Shown here: positions 47,841 to 57,570 of the stretch, one piece after another
Layout of the letters: each line of letters starts with the position of its first letter
Numbering within the stretch: position 1 is the stretch's first letter
Program-made: the position numbers and the translations under genes
Assembly (NCBI RefSeq): GCF_012641275.1
Contig: NZ_JABAIA010000003.1
Coordinates: 620,001 to 684,000 of the forward strand
DNA: 64,000 bases
Origin: Chitinophaga varians
GTDB lineage: Bacteria; Bacteroidota; Bacteroidia; Chitinophagales; Chitinophagaceae
Direction of reading: 5' to 3'
The notes under the pieces: generated by a model
What the model was told of the DNA's origin: nothing
What the model saw: only the letters and a program-made list of their open reading frames with translations
The model's database searches: none

Positions 47841-49331
47841 ATGCAGAACTATCATAAAATACTGACTATTTCAGGCGGGCTGCTGTTATGCGCCATCCTT
47901 CATTCATCCTGCAAGAAACTGGTATCTGTGCCGGACCCGGTGAATACGATCTCTACGTCCCAGGTGTTCGGAACGGAGAAACAGGCCAACGGCGCTATAG
48001 CAGGCGTATATACCCGCATGATCAATGGTGACAATCCTTTCCTTACTATATCGGTAGCGGACCAGTCGTTTGCCGGCGGTCTCTCCACCTTTATGGGCGG
48101 CCTGTCTTCCGATGAACTGTTTTTTTTCATGAGCTCGGCGGACAAGTCCTGGTATCTGCCAAACACCAATAAGCTGACCGCTTTCGACGCCGGTCGCAGC
48201 AATAATCTCTGGAACTCTGCCTATACTTCCATATACGGTGCCAATAGCATCATAGAAGGAGTAGGTGCTTCCACCGCCCTGAAAGACAGTGTGAAGCAGG
48301 CGCTGAGCGGAGAAGCAAAGTTTGTCCGTGCCTTTGCTTACTTCTATCTCACTAATTTTTTTGGTGATGTGCCACTGGCACTTACCATCGATTTTAATAA
48401 AACACGCATCATGCCGCGTACGCCGCAGGTACAGATTTACCAGCAACTGGTGCAGGACCTGAAAGAGGCGGCAGCTGCCATGCCTGAAACATATCCCACC
48501 AGCATGGGTGAAAGAATACGCCCCAACCGGTATGCAGCCAGCGCATTGCTGGCACGGGTGTATCTCTACCAGAAAGACTACGCCGGCGCCGTGGACGCAG
48601 CTACCACCGTGATCAACCACACATCATTGTATCAACTGGAGCCGGACCCGGACAATGCCTTCACCGTAGCCAGCAAGGAAGCTATCTGGCAGCTGCAACA
48701 GGCCAACGCCGCTAATATGCGGGGAAATGCCACGCCAGAGGGCTATGATTTCAGCCCAAGCGTGCCCAAGGTCGGTATTGCGCCGTATTGTCTTACTGAT
48801 GTGCAAATGAAAGCGTTTGAGCCGGGCGATAAACGCCTCTCTTGGATAGACAGCACCAAAACATCGCCAGGACTGGGCCAACCGGAGGTAGTAGCCTACT
48901 TTCCCAACAAATACAAAATCGGCAAGAACAACAATGCTATAGGCGCTCCGCCCCGGGAATATTATATGATGCTGCGCCTGGCCGAACAGTACCTGATACG
49001 CGCGGAAGCAGCGGCCAACGGCGGTCCCGGCGGACTTGCCTCTGCCATCGCTGACCTGAACGTGGTCCGCTCCAGGGCCGGTCTTCCTGCCTTGTCCAAT
49101 TCCCTGAGCAAGGAACAGGTACTTGCGGCCGTTGCCAAAGAAAGACAGACAGAACTCTTTGCTGAATGGGGCCATCGCTGGTTTGACCTGAAACGTACCG
49201 GCAAGGCGCATGACGTCCTGACTGCGCTCTCACTTAAACAGCCATGGGCCGGCGATTACCAGCTGGTATATCCTATCCCGCCCACAGAGATCACCGTAAA
49301 CCATTTCCTGATTCAAAATCCCGGCTACTGA
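47841..49331 (+). CDS. SusD/RagB-family nutrient-binding outer membrane lipoprotein
   Basis: A 496-residue lipoprotein (signal ending ILHSSC, then KK). The SusD fold is recognisable by VPDPVNTISTSQVFGTEKQANGAIAGVYTRM near the start, ALSGEAKFVRAFAYFYLTNFFGDVPLAL and tetratricopeptide-like helices (RYAASALLARVYLYQKDYAGAVDAATTVI). The C-terminal mark is ELFAEWGHRWFDLKRTGKAHDVL. It forms the lid of the SusC receptor encoded 10 bp upstream and binds its substrate on the cell surface. I prefer the ATG at 47841; the adjacent GTG at 47838 is in the same frame. Confidence 0.94.
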   Translation: MQNYHKILTISGGLLLCAILHSSCKKLVSVPDPVNTISTSQVFGTEKQANGAIAGVYTRMINGDNPFLTISVADQSFAGGLSTFMGGLSSDELFFFMSSADKSWYLPNTNKLTAFDAGRSNNLWNSAYTSIYGANSIIEGVGASTALKDSVKQALSGEAKFVRAFAYFYLTNFFGDVPLALTIDFNKTRIMPRTPQVQIYQQLVQDLKEAAAAMPETYPTSMGERIRPNRYAASALLARVYLYQKDYAGAVDAATTVINHTSLYQLEPDPDNAFTVASKEAIWQLQQANAANMRGNATPEGYDFSPSVPKVGIAPYCLTDVQMKAFEPGDKRLSWIDSTKTSPGLGQPEVVAYFPNKYKIGKNNNAIGAPPREYYMMLRLAEQYLIRAEAAANGGPGGLASAIADLNVVRSRAGLPALSNSLSKEQVLAAVAKERQTELFAEWGHRWFDLKRTGKAHDVLTALSLKQPWAGDYQLVYPIPPTEITVNHFLIQNPGY

Positions 49332-49333
49332 TT

Positions 49334-50086
49334 ATGCAACGCATTATTTATTATGTGGGCAGCCTCCTGGTATTATTGCTGGCAGCCTGCTCCAAAGATA
49401 AAACACCTCCCGGCACCGCTTCACTGACGATCATCAATGCGGTGCCCGGCAGCCGGCCGCTGGTCACTAATTTCAACGGTACCAGCCCTATCCGGTACGA
49501 TGTCGCCAATCAGATACCGTACAACACATTTGCGCTGGCCAACAACCGCTTTAGTTCCTATGTGGGCAACCAGCCATTGGCATTGTACCAGTATCCTGAT
49601 ACCACAGAAAAGAGCCAGCCGCTGTTCAACCTGATGCTCGACCTGCCGGTAGGTGCCATGCGTACATTGTTTCTTACCGGCACTGTTGCCAAACCCGACA
49701 CGGTGTTTGCCAACGATGCGGTGCCTTTCCACCCGATCGGCGACAGCGTGTGCGGTTTCCGTTTCGTCAACCTTTCTGCCGGCAGCGCACCGGTGAAAGT
49801 GACGATCAAGGGAAAATCCGGCGCACCGGAAGTCAGCAGCCTGCCATTTAAAGGTATCACCGGATTTGTCAGCTATTCTGTCAACGCCGCCCAGGAAGAT
49901 TATGAGTTCGTATTCAGCGACGCTGCCACCGGGCAATACATTGCCAGCATCGTCACCCAATACGTGCACAACCTGCCTGCTGGCTGGCTTAATCCATGGT
50001 TGTACCAGAATTACACTTTTGCGCTGACAGGTACGCCGGGCGGTACCAATGGCCAGGAGCAAAAGGTGCTGTCCATCAAATACTAG
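49334..50086 (+). CDS. DUF4397-like lipoprotein
   Basis: A 250-residue lipoprotein (signal LLVLLLAACSKDK, Cys about 17). The sequence TASLTIINAVPGSRPLVTNFNG and the later GFRFVNLSAGSAPVKVTIKGKSGAPEV resemble the two immunoglobulin-like repeats of DUF4397 proteins. It starts 2 bp after the SusD stop, so it is co-translated with it and probably sits with the receptor on the outer membrane. No function is known for such proteins that I can state; binding of a ligand or scaffold role is inference. The ATG at 49334 was chosen since the longer frame overlaps SusD. Confidence 0.82.
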   Translation: MQRIIYYVGSLLVLLLAACSKDKTPPGTASLTIINAVPGSRPLVTNFNGTSPIRYDVANQIPYNTFALANNRFSSYVGNQPLALYQYPDTTEKSQPLFNLMLDLPVGAMRTLFLTGTVAKPDTVFANDAVPFHPIGDSVCGFRFVNLSAGSAPVKVTIKGKSGAPEVSSLPFKGITGFVSYSVNAAQEDYEFVFSDAATGQYIASIVTQYVHNLPAGWLNPWLYQNYTFALTGTPGGTNGQEQKVLSIKY

Positions 50087-50120
50087 GCGGGCATCAACAT
50101 TCAATTATTCAAAACGTATT

Positions 50121-51047
50121 ATGAGCACTATCTTAAAAATTGACCGGCTCTCTCACAGGTACAGCAGTGCCTGGGCTATCCGCGATATCAATCTGGAAAT
50201 AGGCCATACCGGTGTCATTGGGCTGTTAGGCTCCAATGGCGCTGGTAAGTCTACCACCATGAATATCATCTGCGGTGTGCTGAACCAGACGGAAGGCCAG
50301 GTGTATGTGAACGGGCTGGATATCCGCCAGCAACCTGAACTGGCGAAAAAAGAGATCGGTTTCCTGCCGCAGAACCCTCCGGTATATACAGACCTGACAG
50401 TGGACGAGTACCTGCGCTTCGCGGCGCAGCTGCGGCATATCGAAAAAAGCAAAGTGCGCAAAGCGGTGGAAGAAGCAAAAGAGCGCGTGGGCATCTCCCA
50501 TTTCAGCACCCGCCTGATCAGCAACCTCTCCGGAGGCTACCGCCAGCGTGTAGGCATCGCGCAGGCTATCATCCACAAACCCAAACTGGTGGTGATGGAC
50601 GAACCCACCAACGGCCTCGATCCCAACCAGCTTATTGAAGCGAGAAAACTGATCCGCGAAATAGGGCAGGACCATACGGTGCTGTTGTCTTCCCATATCC
50701 TCTCCGAAGTACACCTGCTGTGCCGCGAAATTGTGATGATCGAAGGAGGCCGTGTCATTTTCTCCGATACTATGGAGGCATTCAACAACTACGTACAGCC
50801 GCACAGCGTGCTGGTAAGAATGGAACAGCCGCCAACCGCTGCCGAGCTACAGCAGATCAGCGGCGTGTCCAGGGTGGATTTCCTCAATGACAGGCAAATC
50901 CGTATCTACTTCGATGGCGATGAAAGCATCACCGAAAGGATCATCACCGCCAGCGTACAACACGGATGGCGCCTGCGTGAGATCAACCTCGATAAAGGAT
51001 TGCTCGATGATATTTTCAAGCAATTATCTATTCAATCGCTCCAATAA
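50121..51047 (+). CDS. ABC transporter ATP-binding protein (GldA-like)
   Basis: A 308-residue ATPase: Walker A GLLGSNGAGKSTTMN near residue 35, signature LSGGYRQRVGIAQAI near 135, Walker B LVVMDEPTNGLDPNQ, switch His in LLSSHILSE. The C-terminal extension after about residue 215 (GGRVIFSDTMEAFNNYVQPHSVLV) is common in ABC-2-type transporters. It resembles GldA of the gliding motility system and related polypeptide or drug exporters. It pairs with the permease encoded 9 bp downstream. Acts at the inner membrane. Confidence 0.92.
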   Translation: MSTILKIDRLSHRYSSAWAIRDINLEIGHTGVIGLLGSNGAGKSTTMNIICGVLNQTEGQVYVNGLDIRQQPELAKKEIGFLPQNPPVYTDLTVDEYLRFAAQLRHIEKSKVRKAVEEAKERVGISHFSTRLISNLSGGYRQRVGIAQAIIHKPKLVVMDEPTNGLDPNQLIEARKLIREIGQDHTVLLSSHILSEVHLLCREIVMIEGGRVIFSDTMEAFNNYVQPHSVLVRMEQPPTAAELQQISGVSRVDFLNDRQIRIYFDGDESITERIITASVQHGWRLREINLDKGLLDDIFKQLSIQSLQ

Positions 51048-51056
51048 TTTTTATAC

Positions 51057-53381
51057 ATGAAGATGATATTCAAGATTGCTAAAACAGAGCTCCGTAACCT
51101 GTTCTACTCGCCGGTGGCCTGGTTCTTAACAATCGCTTTTATGGTGCAGTGCGGCGTATACTATGTTTCTCCATTGTATGGTCTGGCTAACTGGCAGGAT
51201 GTGATTTCCCGGAACAATCCCAATTTTACCGACTTCGGTATCTCCATGACCGATGCCCTCTTTCTGGGACAGGACGGTATTTTTGCCAATGTATTGCAAA
51301 ATCTTTACCTGTTCGTTCCCCTGCTGACGATGGGGCTTATCAGCCGCGAGGTGAACAGTGGCACGATCAAACTATTGTTTTCTTCGCCTATCCGTACCCG
51401 TGAGATCGTGTTAGGGAAATATCTCGCGATCATGATCTATAACCTGCTGCTGGTGGGTATTGTAGGAGTGTTTATGGTCGTTGGGATACTCAATATTCAT
51501 GCTGCGGATTATGGCGTGCTGCTCTCTGCAGCGCTGGGCTTCTATCTGCTGGTATGTACCTATACGGCCATCGGGCTATTTATGTCCAGCCTGACCAACT
51601 ACCAAATCGTATCGGCCATCGGCAGCTTTATCATCATTTTTGTGTTGAGCCACATCAGTGGCCTCTGGCAGAAATATGATATCGTAAGAGACCTGACTTA
51701 CTTTCTGTCTATTTCCGGCCGTACCGTCAAAATGCTGAAAGGGTTGATCACGACGAAAGACGTGGTTTACTTCGTGATGATAGTGTATATGTTTGTCACC
51801 TTTACGCTCATCAAAATGAAAGCAGGGCGCGAATCCAGGCCTTGGTGGGCACAGGCTTCCCGTTATGTGATGGTATTTGCTTCTGTGCTGGTGATCGGCT
51901 ATGTGAGTTCCCGGCCGGCTTTTATCGGCTACTGGGACACTACCCGCAGCAAGTCCAACACCCTGCATCCCAATACCCAGACCATACTAAAAGATCTGGG
52001 CAAAGAGCCCGTGGAGATTACACTGTACACCAACCTGCTGGGCGCCGGCGTTCACCGCGGTTTGCCGGAGAACCGCAATGATTACCTGTGGAACCTCTGG
52101 GAACCATACCTCCGTTTTAAACCGGACATCAAATTTAATTACGTTTATTACTATGATACCGATGATGCTGACAGCACGCTGTATAAAACCTGGGTGGGCA
52201 AAAGCCTGCCGGAAATAGCCGGCCAGACAGCGGAAGGGTTGCAGGTCAATGTTAAAGATTTTACAGCGCCGGCGGAAGTACGTAAGATGATCAACCTGCG
52301 GCCGGAAGGCTACCGCCTCGTGATGCAGTTGAAATACAAAGGCAATACCACCTTCCTGCGTACCTTTGATGACGCCAACTTCTGGCCGGAAGAGCAACAG
52401 GTAGCGGCAGCACTTAAAAGGCTGCTGGGCAATGTGCCTAAAAACATCTTCCTGACCGGTAACCTCGAACGCAGCATCTACAAAAAAGGAGAGCGCGAGT
52501 ATTCCAATCATGCTGTCGCAAGAGACAACCGTCAGTCGCTGATCAACATCGGTTTCGATTCAGACAGCCTGTGTGTGGAGACACAGGAGATTCCTGCCGG
52601 CATCTCCACGTTGGTGCTGGCCGACCCTAAGACGGCCCTGAGCGCGGCCGCGATGGAAAAAATCAGCCGTTACATCAACAACGGTGGCAACATGCTGATA
52701 TTCGGAGAGCCCGGCAAACAGCAGATGCTTAATCCTGTATTAAAACAGCTGGGCGTGCAGCTCATGGACGGTACGCTGATAGAAGTGTCTAAAGACGAAA
52801 TGCCGCATATGGTGAAACCCGGTCTTACCGCTGCGGGTACCCACCTTTCTGAAGACCCGGCGCTCATCGCGTTGCGGGAAATGCAGACAGATGGAAAAAG
52901 TATGGGCCTGCTGATGCCTGGCGTCACCGGCATCACCTTCGGAGACAGCAGCGCTTTCAAAGCAATGCCTTTGCTGGCGACTGTTCCGGGCAATGTATGG
53001 CTCAAAGCCGGTCCGGTGGTGACAGACTCCACTGCCCCTGTATTTAATCCGCAGGACGGAGATACCCGTCAGCCCTCATACGCCACGGCCGTAGCACTGA
53101 CCCGCACCATCAACGGAAAAGAGCAACGTATAGCCGTCAGCGCTGACGCGGATTTTATGAGCAATCTCCGCATGGGTGGCGGCTTCCTCGGCAGAAACCT
53201 GTACGCCTGGATGGTCAATGACGCATTCCCCATCTATACGCCAAAACCCAAACCGATCGACACCAAACTGACGATAACCGCCACCACGGCGAATATAGAG
53301 AAGTACCTGTTCGTGTGGATTTTACCTGGACTGGTGCTGCTGACAGGAACAATATTACTGGTGCGCCGTAAAAGGCAATAA
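51057..53381 (+). CDS. ABC-2 permease fused to GldG-like periplasmic domain (GldF-GldG-type)
   Basis: A 774-residue membrane protein. The first 240 residues are an ABC-2 permease with about six helices (KTELRNLFYSPVAWFLTIAFMVQ start; TMGLISREVNSGTIKLLFSSPIRTREIVLGKYLA motif). A helix near residues 265-285 leads into a long periplasmic domain (about 290-740, ETLY-like GldG/ABC auxiliary fold with VEITLYTNLLGAG, LVLADPKTALSAAAMEKISRYINNGGNMLIFGEPG), and a final helix (VWILPGLVLLTGTILLV) anchors the end. GldF and GldG are usually separate proteins, so this is a natural fusion or the family form. With the ATPase it should form an exporter or a machine related to gliding motility components. It is 9 bp after the ATPase gene. 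Confidence 0.9.
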   Translation: MKMIFKIAKTELRNLFYSPVAWFLTIAFMVQCGVYYVSPLYGLANWQDVISRNNPNFTDFGISMTDALFLGQDGIFANVLQNLYLFVPLLTMGLISREVNSGTIKLLFSSPIRTREIVLGKYLAIMIYNLLLVGIVGVFMVVGILNIHAADYGVLLSAALGFYLLVCTYTAIGLFMSSLTNYQIVSAIGSFIIIFVLSHISGLWQKYDIVRDLTYFLSISGRTVKMLKGLITTKDVVYFVMIVYMFVTFTLIKMKAGRESRPWWAQASRYVMVFASVLVIGYVSSRPAFIGYWDTTRSKSNTLHPNTQTILKDLGKEPVEITLYTNLLGAGVHRGLPENRNDYLWNLWEPYLRFKPDIKFNYVYYYDTDDADSTLYKTWVGKSLPEIAGQTAEGLQVNVKDFTAPAEVRKMINLRPEGYRLVMQLKYKGNTTFLRTFDDANFWPEEQQVAAALKRLLGNVPKNIFLTGNLERSIYKKGEREYSNHAVARDNRQSLINIGFDSDSLCVETQEIPAGISTLVLADPKTALSAAAMEKISRYINNGGNMLIFGEPGKQQMLNPVLKQLGVQLMDGTLIEVSKDEMPHMVKPGLTAAGTHLSEDPALIALREMQTDGKSMGLLMPGVTGITFGDSSAFKAMPLLATVPGNVWLKAGPVVTDSTAPVFNPQDGDTRQPSYATAVALTRTINGKEQRIAVSADADFMSNLRMGGGFLGRNLYAWMVNDAFPIYTPKPKPIDTKLTITATTANIEKYLFVWILPGLVLLTGTILLVRRKRQ

Positions 53382-53392
53382 ACCTGGAAACT

Positions 53393-54691
53393 ATGTTTTT
53401 ACAAACGGATGAACAAACCATAGAAGACCTCCGGATATTCGGCAAACGGGATGTGAGCGGTATCTATGAGCTGTATAACCACACGCATACACGAGGCGGG
53501 GAAACGCTGTTGCAGGAAATGTTCCGGCAGCCCTTGTCGGATAAGGAAGCGATCAACCGCAGAAGCAGTATCATCGCTCATTTTGCGCAGCAACGCGTGG
53601 CCTTCCCGTTTGAAGCCGCTATGTTTGATATGGCGGAGAAATACCTGAAAAACGGAGACGAACAAACGAAAAGCGCCGGCCGCGCGGTGGTGCTCGGAGA
53701 GAAAGACATCTACAACGGTGTCACCTCCGTCATCGGACTGGTACAGCAACTGCACCGTTTCATAGAAAGCCCGACAGTAGCCGGTGCGGCGGCATATACC
53801 GCCGAGCGTACCGCTATTGCGCTGCTGCTGGCTGAACCGGCGCTGGAGCCGGCATTGAATGAACCAATGAAAGGGAAGCTGTCATACGGCGCGGTGACGG
53901 CCTTCGATCTGCTGTTCCGCACACGGGAACGGCAGCGTATCACAAAGCTGCTGGAGCATGTATATACGCTGGACGTATATCTGTCAGTGGCTGCGGTGGC
54001 CACGGAGAAGCAGTTCGTGTTCCCTACGGCGCTCGATAAAGGCAGTGCGGTATTACAGCTGGAAGGCGTGTATCATCCGTCTTTGAAAAACCCGGTCGGC
54101 AACAATGTGTTCATGGGGCCTGACAGCAACGTGATCTTTCTTACCGGCGCCAATATGGCGGGTAAGTCCACCTTCCTGCGTTCGCTCAGCACAGCATTGT
54201 ATGTGGCACATATGGGCTTCCCCGTGGCGGCCCGTAAGATGGTCTTCTCCGTGATGGACGGCATCTTCACCACTATCAACCTGCCGGACAATCTCGGTAT
54301 CGGGGCCAGTCACTTTTATGCTGAAGTGCTGCGCGTGAAAAAAGTAGCGACGGCCCTGAGCAGCGGACAGTCGCTGCTGGTCATCTTCGATGAGTTGTTC
54401 AGGGGCACCAATGTGAAGGACGCACATGAGGCTACCGTGGCCGTCAGCCGTGCATTCGCCGGGCGTAAAAACAGCCTTTTCGTGATCTCTTCCCACATCG
54501 TGGAAGCAGGCGAGGGGCTGAAAGAAGCCGGCAGTGTAGACTTCCGTTACCTGCCTACCCGCATGAACGGTCACCAGCCCGAGTATACGTACACGTTAGA
54601 GCAGGGTATCACCGATGACCGTCATGGTATGATCATCATCCGGAATGAAGGCATACTGGATATTCTCAGGAACGGTCGCAAGACTAAATAA
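53393..54691 (+). CDS. MutS-like ATPase lacking mismatch-recognition domain, copy 1
   Basis: A 432-residue protein. The C-terminal half is the MutS ATPase: Walker A TGANMAGKSTFLRS (GANMAGKST 252-260), ABC-like SDN/GASHFYAEVLRV, Walker B LLVIFDELFRGTNVKDA and SSHIVEAGEGL in place of the usual ATHYHEL. The N-terminal half is helical (lever-like) with RGGETLLQEMFRQPL, as in the MutS core. Domain I (with the Phe-x-Glu mismatch wedge) and the connector are absent. It resembles small MutS-like proteins known in Bacteroidota. It lies 11 bp after the permease gene. Function is uncertain; DNA mismatch repair is unlikely on these missing parts. Confidence 0.9.
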   Translation: MFLQTDEQTIEDLRIFGKRDVSGIYELYNHTHTRGGETLLQEMFRQPLSDKEAINRRSSIIAHFAQQRVAFPFEAAMFDMAEKYLKNGDEQTKSAGRAVVLGEKDIYNGVTSVIGLVQQLHRFIESPTVAGAAAYTAERTAIALLLAEPALEPALNEPMKGKLSYGAVTAFDLLFRTRERQRITKLLEHVYTLDVYLSVAAVATEKQFVFPTALDKGSAVLQLEGVYHPSLKNPVGNNVFMGPDSNVIFLTGANMAGKSTFLRSLSTALYVAHMGFPVAARKMVFSVMDGIFTTINLPDNLGIGASHFYAEVLRVKKVATALSSGQSLLVIFDELFRGTNVKDAHEATVAVSRAFAGRKNSLFVISSHIVEAGEGLKEAGSVDFRYLPTRMNGHQPEYTYTLEQGITDDRHGMIIIRNEGILDILRNGRKTK

Positions 54692-54702
54692 AAATTGCAG
54701 TT

Positions 54703-56028
54703 ATGAGCTTTAGTATAGACAGGCAAACGATGGATGAACTGAACCTGCTGGGCAAGTTCCGGCAGGGTTCAGTATATCACCTGTTCAACCAGGTGAAGAC
54801 AAGGGGAGGAGAGCGTTTGCTGGACACCATGTTCCAGTCGCCGCTGGAAGATATGGCAGCCATCAATCAGCGGAGCAGCATTTTCCGTTTCTTTCAGGAT
54901 GCGCAGCTGGTATTTCCTTTTGATGTGCCGCAGCTGTCACAGATGCGGGAATACCTCGACACCGGCGGCAGTAAAAACGTATTGCTGTCGATGGCCGACA
55001 CCCTGCTGAAGAAAGGTCTCTCTACCGTGGCCCGTGATGAACGTTACCGGAAGAATGTGCAGGGCTTGCAGGCCACCATTGTCACGGTGAAGAAATGTAC
55101 CGCCTTTGTGGCGTCCATGGCATTGCGGTCAGGTCCGTATGACGAGCGTATAAGCGCTGTCCGGCAACTGCTGCGTACCCGTGAACTGGAGCAGCTGGCC
55201 GACATGGACATCTATCAGGCATTGCCTGTGAAAACGCTGGCCACCTATGACCATCTGTTGAAGAACAAACTCCGGCAGGCCATGGAAGAACTGCTGGCAT
55301 TTATCGATGAACTGGACGTATACATCGCTGTAAGCGATGTGGCGCGGGCCAAAGGGTTCGATTATGCGCAGGCGTTGCCACCGGAAAAAAATATGCTCTC
55401 CGCAACGGGATTGCACCATCCCTGTATCAACAATGCCATCGGCAATGATATTGAGATGCAGCAGGGCAGTAATGTACTGTTCCTCACCGGCGCCAATATG
55501 GCGGGTAAGTCCACGCTGATGAAATCGATCGGCATCGCCCTGTACCTGGCCCATATGGGCTTCCCGGTAGCAGCTTCCCGGTTTGTTTTTTCCGTCCGGG
55601 AAGGACTCTATTCTTCGATCAACGTGTCCGACAATATCAACCTGGGCTACAGCCATTTCTATGCGGAAGTGGTAAGGGTGAAACAGGCAGCCGAAGCCAC
55701 GGCCAGCGGCAAACGCCTGCTGCTCATGTTTGACGAGCTTTTTAAAGGCACCAACGTAAAAGATGCGTATGACGGCACCCTGGCGGTGACAGCTGCTTTT
55801 GCAGAATATACCGGCTGCCTGTTCATCGTGTCCACCCATATCATTGAAGTGGGAGAGGCGCTGAAAGACAAACCCAATATACAGTTCCGCTTCCTGCCTA
55901 CAGTGATGGAGGGTAGCCGTCCCCGTTATACCTATCGCCTGGAAGACGGGATTACGGAAGACCGTCAGGGGATGATGATCATCCGCAACGAAGGCATCCT
56001 GGAACTTATTAATGCCAATAACCTGTAA
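54703..56028 (+). CDS. MutS-like ATPase lacking mismatch-recognition domain, copy 2
   Basis: A 441-residue paralogue of the preceding protein: same layout, Walker A TGANMAGKSTLMKS (GANMAGKST from 263), LMFDELFKGTNVKDAYDG, and STHIIEVGEAL. The DNA around Walker A is almost the same in both genes. It starts 11 bp after copy 1, a clear tandem duplication followed by divergence (the N-terminal halves are much less alike). The pair could act as a heterodimer, as MutS proteins do. No recognition domain, no nuclease domain (no Smr as in MutS2). Confidence 0.9.
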   Translation: MSFSIDRQTMDELNLLGKFRQGSVYHLFNQVKTRGGERLLDTMFQSPLEDMAAINQRSSIFRFFQDAQLVFPFDVPQLSQMREYLDTGGSKNVLLSMADTLLKKGLSTVARDERYRKNVQGLQATIVTVKKCTAFVASMALRSGPYDERISAVRQLLRTRELEQLADMDIYQALPVKTLATYDHLLKNKLRQAMEELLAFIDELDVYIAVSDVARAKGFDYAQALPPEKNMLSATGLHHPCINNAIGNDIEMQQGSNVLFLTGANMAGKSTLMKSIGIALYLAHMGFPVAASRFVFSVREGLYSSINVSDNINLGYSHFYAEVVRVKQAAEATASGKRLLLMFDELFKGTNVKDAYDGTLAVTAAFAEYTGCLFIVSTHIIEVGEALKDKPNIQFRFLPTVMEGSRPRYTYRLEDGITEDRQGMMIIRNEGILELINANNL

Positions 56029-56049
56029 AAAACACCTAACATATAACAT

Positions 56050-57531
56050 ATGAAGAAGCTGTTGACATATGGCGCCAGCGCCATACTGGCCTGCGCATGC
56101 CTGCAGGCGCCGGCCCAGGAGAAAAAACTGGCCAGCCTTACGAAAGAGGATTTTATCGCTGACTTCCGGTTGGCAGTCGATATTCTGAAAAAACAACATC
56201 CCAATCCGTATAAGTTCATTGACTCCGTGACTTTCGCCCGCCGGGTGGACTCACTGATGGACCGCATGGCCAAAGAGCCGGACGTGCTGACCAGCCTGCA
56301 ATATTCACCTGTTTACCTCGTGCGGGACGTACATACCAGCCTGCGGCTTTCCAATGATAATTCCCGTGAGTTGTATAGTACGCTCCGCTTCTTTCCCTAT
56401 CCGGTGATCATCGAACGGGGACGGATATACGTGAATATCAAAGGCGCCGCTATTCCTTTTGGCGCCGAAATCACCAGCATTAACAACCAACCGGCCAAAG
56501 AAATTCTGCAGAACCTCTCCACTTCCGCCTATAGTGATGGTTTTATTCCTACCGGCATGGACCGGCTCTATTCCGATTTTCAGGTGACCTTTAGTCTGCT
56601 GACGCCCCGCCAGGCCACCTATCCGGTGACCTGGACGGCGCCCGGCAGCAAAGAAACCAAAAAGACGGTGCTGCCGGCGTCGGGGCCTACCGCCGCTTTC
56701 CATGCCACCAGGCAGGCTGTTTTCCCGTTCAACCTCCTGCAAAGGGCCTATTACATCTACAATGACTATGACGACAGTACGAAAACCGGCCGGTTGACCG
56801 TCAATACTTTTGGCATCGGGGAACAGGAGGCTTACAAAGAATTCAGTGAGTTCTTCCGGGAAGTAAAAAAACGGAACTATCAACAGGTGATCATCGATGT
56901 ACGCAGCAACGGCGGTGGTAATCCGGCTATCTCGGCACTGTTGTATTCTTTCATGGCAGATGCGCCTTTCCGTAACGTGTACAACTACCGCACCCGCAAT
57001 ATCGGCGTGGCCTACCCGGACTATGCCGTAGCGGAAAATGGCAGAAGGCTTTCCGATGAAGACATACAGGGACAGAAAAACTTTTTCTATCAGCGTTTCG
57101 ACAAAGACAGCTCCGGCTTTTACGTAGGCAATGCCCGCCTGAAAGACGGCCTGCTGGAGAACTTCCCGCCGGATAAAGATGCCTTTCACGGTAAAGTATA
57201 TGTACTGACCGGCGGCGGCACGGTGTCCGCCGCGACTTACTTCGCTTCGCTGGTACAGAAAAACAAAAGAGGTATGATCATCGGCAAGGAAACCGGTAGC
57301 GGCGAAGCAGCTACCACTGCAGCCTGGTTCCAGCGTTACCTGCTGCCGCGCACCAAATGCGTATTGACGGTGCCGTTATCAGAGCTGTATTTCTTCAATG
57401 CCACACAGGACCCCGGACATGGCGTGATGCCGGACAAGGAAGTCCCGATGGATAAATTCATGGGGTACGTGCTGGCAGACAAAGACCCTGAAATATCTTA
57501 TACCATGGAGCTGATCAATGCGGCAAAATGA
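56050..57531 (+). CDS. S41-family (C-terminal processing-type) serine peptidase, exported
   Basis: A 493-residue protein with a signal peptide (AILACACLQAPAQ). A PDZ-like region lies around residues 115-165 (GRIYVNIKGAAIPFGAEITSINNQPAKEILQNL). The protease core shows VIIDVRSNGGGNPAISALL and the serine motif VLTGGGTVSAATYFASLVQ with catalytic Ser 393, then IGKETGSGEAAT. This is the tail-specific protease family that acts in the periplasm on misfolded or tagged proteins. It is 21 bp after the MutS-like gene and ends the operon before a strong terminator. Its substrate is unknown. Confidence 0.92.
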   Translation: MKKLLTYGASAILACACLQAPAQEKKLASLTKEDFIADFRLAVDILKKQHPNPYKFIDSVTFARRVDSLMDRMAKEPDVLTSLQYSPVYLVRDVHTSLRLSNDNSRELYSTLRFFPYPVIIERGRIYVNIKGAAIPFGAEITSINNQPAKEILQNLSTSAYSDGFIPTGMDRLYSDFQVTFSLLTPRQATYPVTWTAPGSKETKKTVLPASGPTAAFHATRQAVFPFNLLQRAYYIYNDYDDSTKTGRLTVNTFGIGEQEAYKEFSEFFREVKKRNYQQVIIDVRSNGGGNPAISALLYSFMADAPFRNVYNYRTRNIGVAYPDYAVAENGRRLSDEDIQGQKNFFYQRFDKDSSGFYVGNARLKDGLLENFPPDKDAFHGKVYVLTGGGTVSAATYFASLVQKNKRGMIIGKETGSGEAATTAAWFQRYLLPRTKCVLTVPLSELYFFNATQDPGHGVMPDKEVPMDKFMGYVLADKDPEISYTMELINAAK

Positions 57532-57532
57532 T

Positions 57533-57566
57533 AAAAAAGCTGGTGTGCATCACACCAGCTTTTTTT
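57533..57566 (+). terminator. Strong terminator ending the sigma-SusCD-MutS-S41 operon
   Basis: AAAAAAGCTGGTGTG (57533-57547) pairs with the 15 bases from 57551 around a 3-nt loop, ending in a T-run. The symmetric A and T runs form one long stem. Confidence 0.9.
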
Positions 57567-57570
57567 ATGC

